Notes under the pieces: model-generated
What the model was told of the DNA's origin: nothing
Database searches by the model: none
The model's input: the letters and a program-made list of their open reading frames with translations, nothing else
Position numbers and translations under genes: made by a program
Origin: Sarcophilus harrisii
Taxonomy: Eukaryota > Chordata > Mammalia > Dasyuromorphia > Dasyuridae
DNA length: 64,000 nucleotides
NCBI RefSeq assembly: GCF_902635505.1
Contig: NC_045429.1
Location: 427,827,669 to 427,891,668, forward strand
Reading direction: 5' to 3'
Shown: piece by piece, positions 61,280 to 64,000 of the stretch
Layout: each line of letters opens with the position of its first letter
How positions within the stretch are numbered: position 1 is the stretch's first letter

Positions 61280-61800
61280 AGGAAGAATAATTGGTCTTCC
61301 AGAAGAACATGACAAGAAGAAAGACTTTACCACCATATTAAAGGAAATAATAGAAGAGAACTGACCAGAACTTCTAAACATGGAAAATGAAATTCTAATT
61401 GGAAAAAAAATAACAGAATACCTTCAGAAAAAATCAATCAACCAACCAGTCAATCAAGGCAGGAAATTCCAAGGAATACAGTGGTTACATTTAATAATTC
61501 AATTGAGAAATAATTAATTTTGCAAATCATCAGGAGAAAGATCTTCAAATACAAAGGAAAGGAGATTCAAATAGTGTAAGACCATGCTATATTTTCTAGA
61601 TAAAAGGAGGAGAGAATGGAATAATGTTTTATGCAGAGCAATGACATTCAGATTGCAGTCCACAATGATCTATCCTGCAAATATGAGCTTAATTATACAG
61701 GACAAAGGTAGACAATCAATAATAAAGAAGAATTTGAAACATTTTTAGAAAGAAAACCAGAATCAAAGACATTATTTACCTCTCAAACAACTCAAATAAC
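61280..61800 (+). mobile_element. L1 ORF1-like fragment
   Basis: ggtcttccagaagaacatga, ttaaaggaaataatagaaga and tcctgcaaatatgagcttaa follow the L1 ORF1 order (GLPE..., YPAKLSL-like). Decayed. Confidence 0.5.
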
Positions 61801-63500
61801 AGAATGCAGAAGTAGTGAATAAATGAAGCAGGCAGAGATAGCAGAAGCAACAGAATGACAATATAAAGAGACCAATAGAGACCTTTTTCTATCTCTAAGG
61901 CAAGGTAGAGGGAGAAGGAAGAAGAAAGTTATATGATAACATTAGTATATGTTTAAAATGAATACTATGCTGTATATAATAGATTTGTAGTTTCATGTGC
62001 AATTATCTATTTTCCCTTATCTTATTATGTTATGAAATTGTTTCTTTTATTTTCCAAATTCAGAAAAAAGAAAATAAATACACATAGAAACAGGAATGAA
62101 AGTGAAAATCTGGTAGAGACAACAGTGAAGAAGTAGACATAATAGTCTGGACAGAACCTGGCAACACCCTGCCTATAAGTGAATCAATAATTTTCTTTAT
62201 GGGACTGTATTACAGCATGGTTGGATATATAAAGAAGGGGAAGAGGAAGATAAAAAGGAGTGAATGATGAACAGGGTCAAATGAAAGGCTAATAAGAGAA
62301 AAGTGACTTCTGTGATTGTAGAGAGGGGCCTATAGGGTAGTAGGTGGGGAAGAGGCATGAAAGATTGAAAAGGAGCAGGGAGGCAAAAGATCTTACTTTG
62401 GAGCTGGGAGGGAGTTCCACTGATGAACTCTATGCATGGAGAGAGGTGATTAGTGAAGGGAGATGGAAACTCTACATTAGATGAAGCTGAGGCATTTGGG
62501 GCTTTAAATGTCTGCTCATCCTGGGAAGAGAGAAAGTTGGAATCTATGGGAATAACTGGCAGCTGAAAGAGTGGAAAAGCATTAATATAAAGAGATTCCC
62601 AGGCAAATGTACAAGAAAAACTATAACAAGAGAAGGCATATGTCAGTGGTGGGCTAAATAACCAAGGATATGGTAAGAGGTCAATGATGGGTTATATAAC
62701 TAAGAATGTGGTAGGAGCCCTACTACGGACCAGTATACTCTCCTGAGACCAGCAATAATTGACGTTGTTTGAAAGTGAGGCCCAATGAAAAACAGAAATC
62801 CATGGGGCAAGCTCTCCAAGGAAGTATCAGAAAGCATCTAGAAGGAAAGCCTAGGATTGGAAGCCCTGGTTGGATGACAAATACAGAGATAAGGGAGAGA
62901 CCAGATGATTATAAAGGATATAAATCAGAGAAGAAATAAAAAAAAGAAGAGAGATAATGAAGAGAGTGAGAGTAGGGCACAAAATTTAAATTTAAAGCCA
63001 CAGATAAGCAACTGGCAAGCACAGTAAAATGAAGAAAATATGATGCTAATAAGATAGCTCTAATAACTTTGAAATTGCATCAACATGCTAATGAATGAAC
63101 CCTAAGATGGAATAATTCAATTTATCCATCCCTCCACTAGAACTATATCAGAATGGAATCACCCAAAACCCTGCCCCTCAAGCATGCCAATTTCCACAGG
63201 TCCATGCTGCCAAAGTGCTTCTAGCTACTATCTTTAGTTATGTAATTAAGTCCATATGCCCCTCTCCCCTCATTGTCTCTTTTCTACGTTGTCTTCTTCC
63301 CTCTCCCACCTTATAACCTGCACCATTCTCATAATATCGGTGTCTGTACTCTATGTGCCTTATAAAGTATGAGCTCTCTCTGATAGTATCCAAAGACACA
63401 ATTAGAACTTCCTGTAGTCCCTTCCTTTAGAGTATAAGCCAGATACTCAGGCTGAGATTTAATTTGTTGGTAGCCATCTCTATTGGTGGGCTAAATTATC
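61801..63500. other. Purine-rich interval with a small duplication and a possible old LTR
   Basis: A 38-bp imperfect tandem duplication lies at about 62643-62718. From about 62985 to 63530 the sequence has a TATA-like ccttataaagta and a later tctcaataaaagagg, the spacing of a solo LTR on the plus strand. No retroviral coding sequence is seen. It is at best a decayed fossil. Confidence 0.3.
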
Positions 63501-63529
63501 TCAATAAAAGAGGCACAAAGGAAATTTTA

Positions 63530-63950
63530 TAGTGGAGAAGAATATGGGATAGGGTTGGTGGACAACACTTGAACTTTAATTTCATGGATATTGACTCAAA
63601 GAGAGAAGAAATCACATTCATTTGGTATAGAAATCTATCTTGCACTATATGGAAGTAGGAGGGGAAGGAGGTTAGAGAAAAAGGATGGCTGATAGAAGAG
63701 AGGCCAGATTGGGGAAGGTGGTGATCAGAAGCAAAGTGGACTGAGAGAGTCAGAGTAGAGAGAAAAAGGGAGAAATATGATGGAAGGAAACGTACAGTTA
63801 GTAATCATAAATGTGAAAAAATTTTGAAATAAGTTTCTTTAATAAATAACTCATTTCTCAAAATCTATAGAGAACTGAGTTAAATTTAGAAGAATATCCA
63901 AATGATAAATGATCAGTTTTCAGATTTAAAAAATCTAACCAAATTGTGTC
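63530..63950 (+). mobile_element. L1 inter-ORF and ORF2 pieces
   Basis: tggtatagaaatctatcttg and gaagtaggaggggaaggagg (inter-ORF), then ctatagagaactgagttaaa and gataaatgatcagttttcag (ORF2 late region), so internal sequence is missing. Confidence 0.6.
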
Positions 63951-64000
63951 TTAGTTGTGCTGCCCTGGGTGATCCAAAGAAATATAACTTGTAGTTCTTG

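Overview
The window is a piece of a marsupial nuclear genome. The evidence is a therian epidermal gene with marsupial-style introns, many copies of a tRNA-derived marsupial SINE (some with an RTE/BovB-like tail), abundant L1 3' ends of the kind common in marsupials, and older L2, CR1/L3-like, MIR and hAT-like debris. An Australian marsupial is a guess from the L1 3' UTR type only; the sequence does not fix the species.

One protein-coding gene is supported: cornulin (CRNN), on the minus strand, from a TATA box near 12.88 kb to a candidate poly(A) signal near 5.84 kb. It has the S100-fused-type layout: a short non-coding exon 1 (about 12850-12800), exon 2 with the start codon and first S100 half (10113-9963), and a large exon 3 (from 8130) with the second EF-hand, a Gln/Thr-rich tandem array and a conserved C-terminus ending at 5933. 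The array is about 14-15 copies of an 81-bp (27-residue) unit. Two small length differences inside the array (a 2-bp loss near 7511 and a 1-bp gain near 6902) break the frame as sequenced. They are either assembly errors in a near-identical repeat or real lesions.

The other roughly 51 kb upstream of CRNN and 5.8 kb downstream hold no gene I can recognise. In other mammals CRNN sits in the epidermal differentiation complex between FLG2 and the LCE cluster; no LCE, CRCT1 or FLG2 coding exon is visible here. This space is a layered repeat record. The clearest part is 46.6-54.5 kb, where one old L2 copy on the plus strand is split by several L1 insertions, one with a perfect 14-bp target duplication. 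Similar nested insertions lie at 4.2-5.3 kb, 21.4-21.8 kb, 31.9-32.6 kb and 54.5-57.9 kb.

Other items of note are a nuclear copy of mitochondrial DNA (ND3, tRNA-Arg, ND4L) at 45.5-45.9 kb, a 23-bp inverted repeat around a TA-rich spacer at 19.44-19.56 kb, a pyrimidine/GT/purine block in CRNN intron 1, and a GC-rich block at 21.0-21.4 kb split by an L1. I found no new biological system; the CRNN array is the strongest biological signal.
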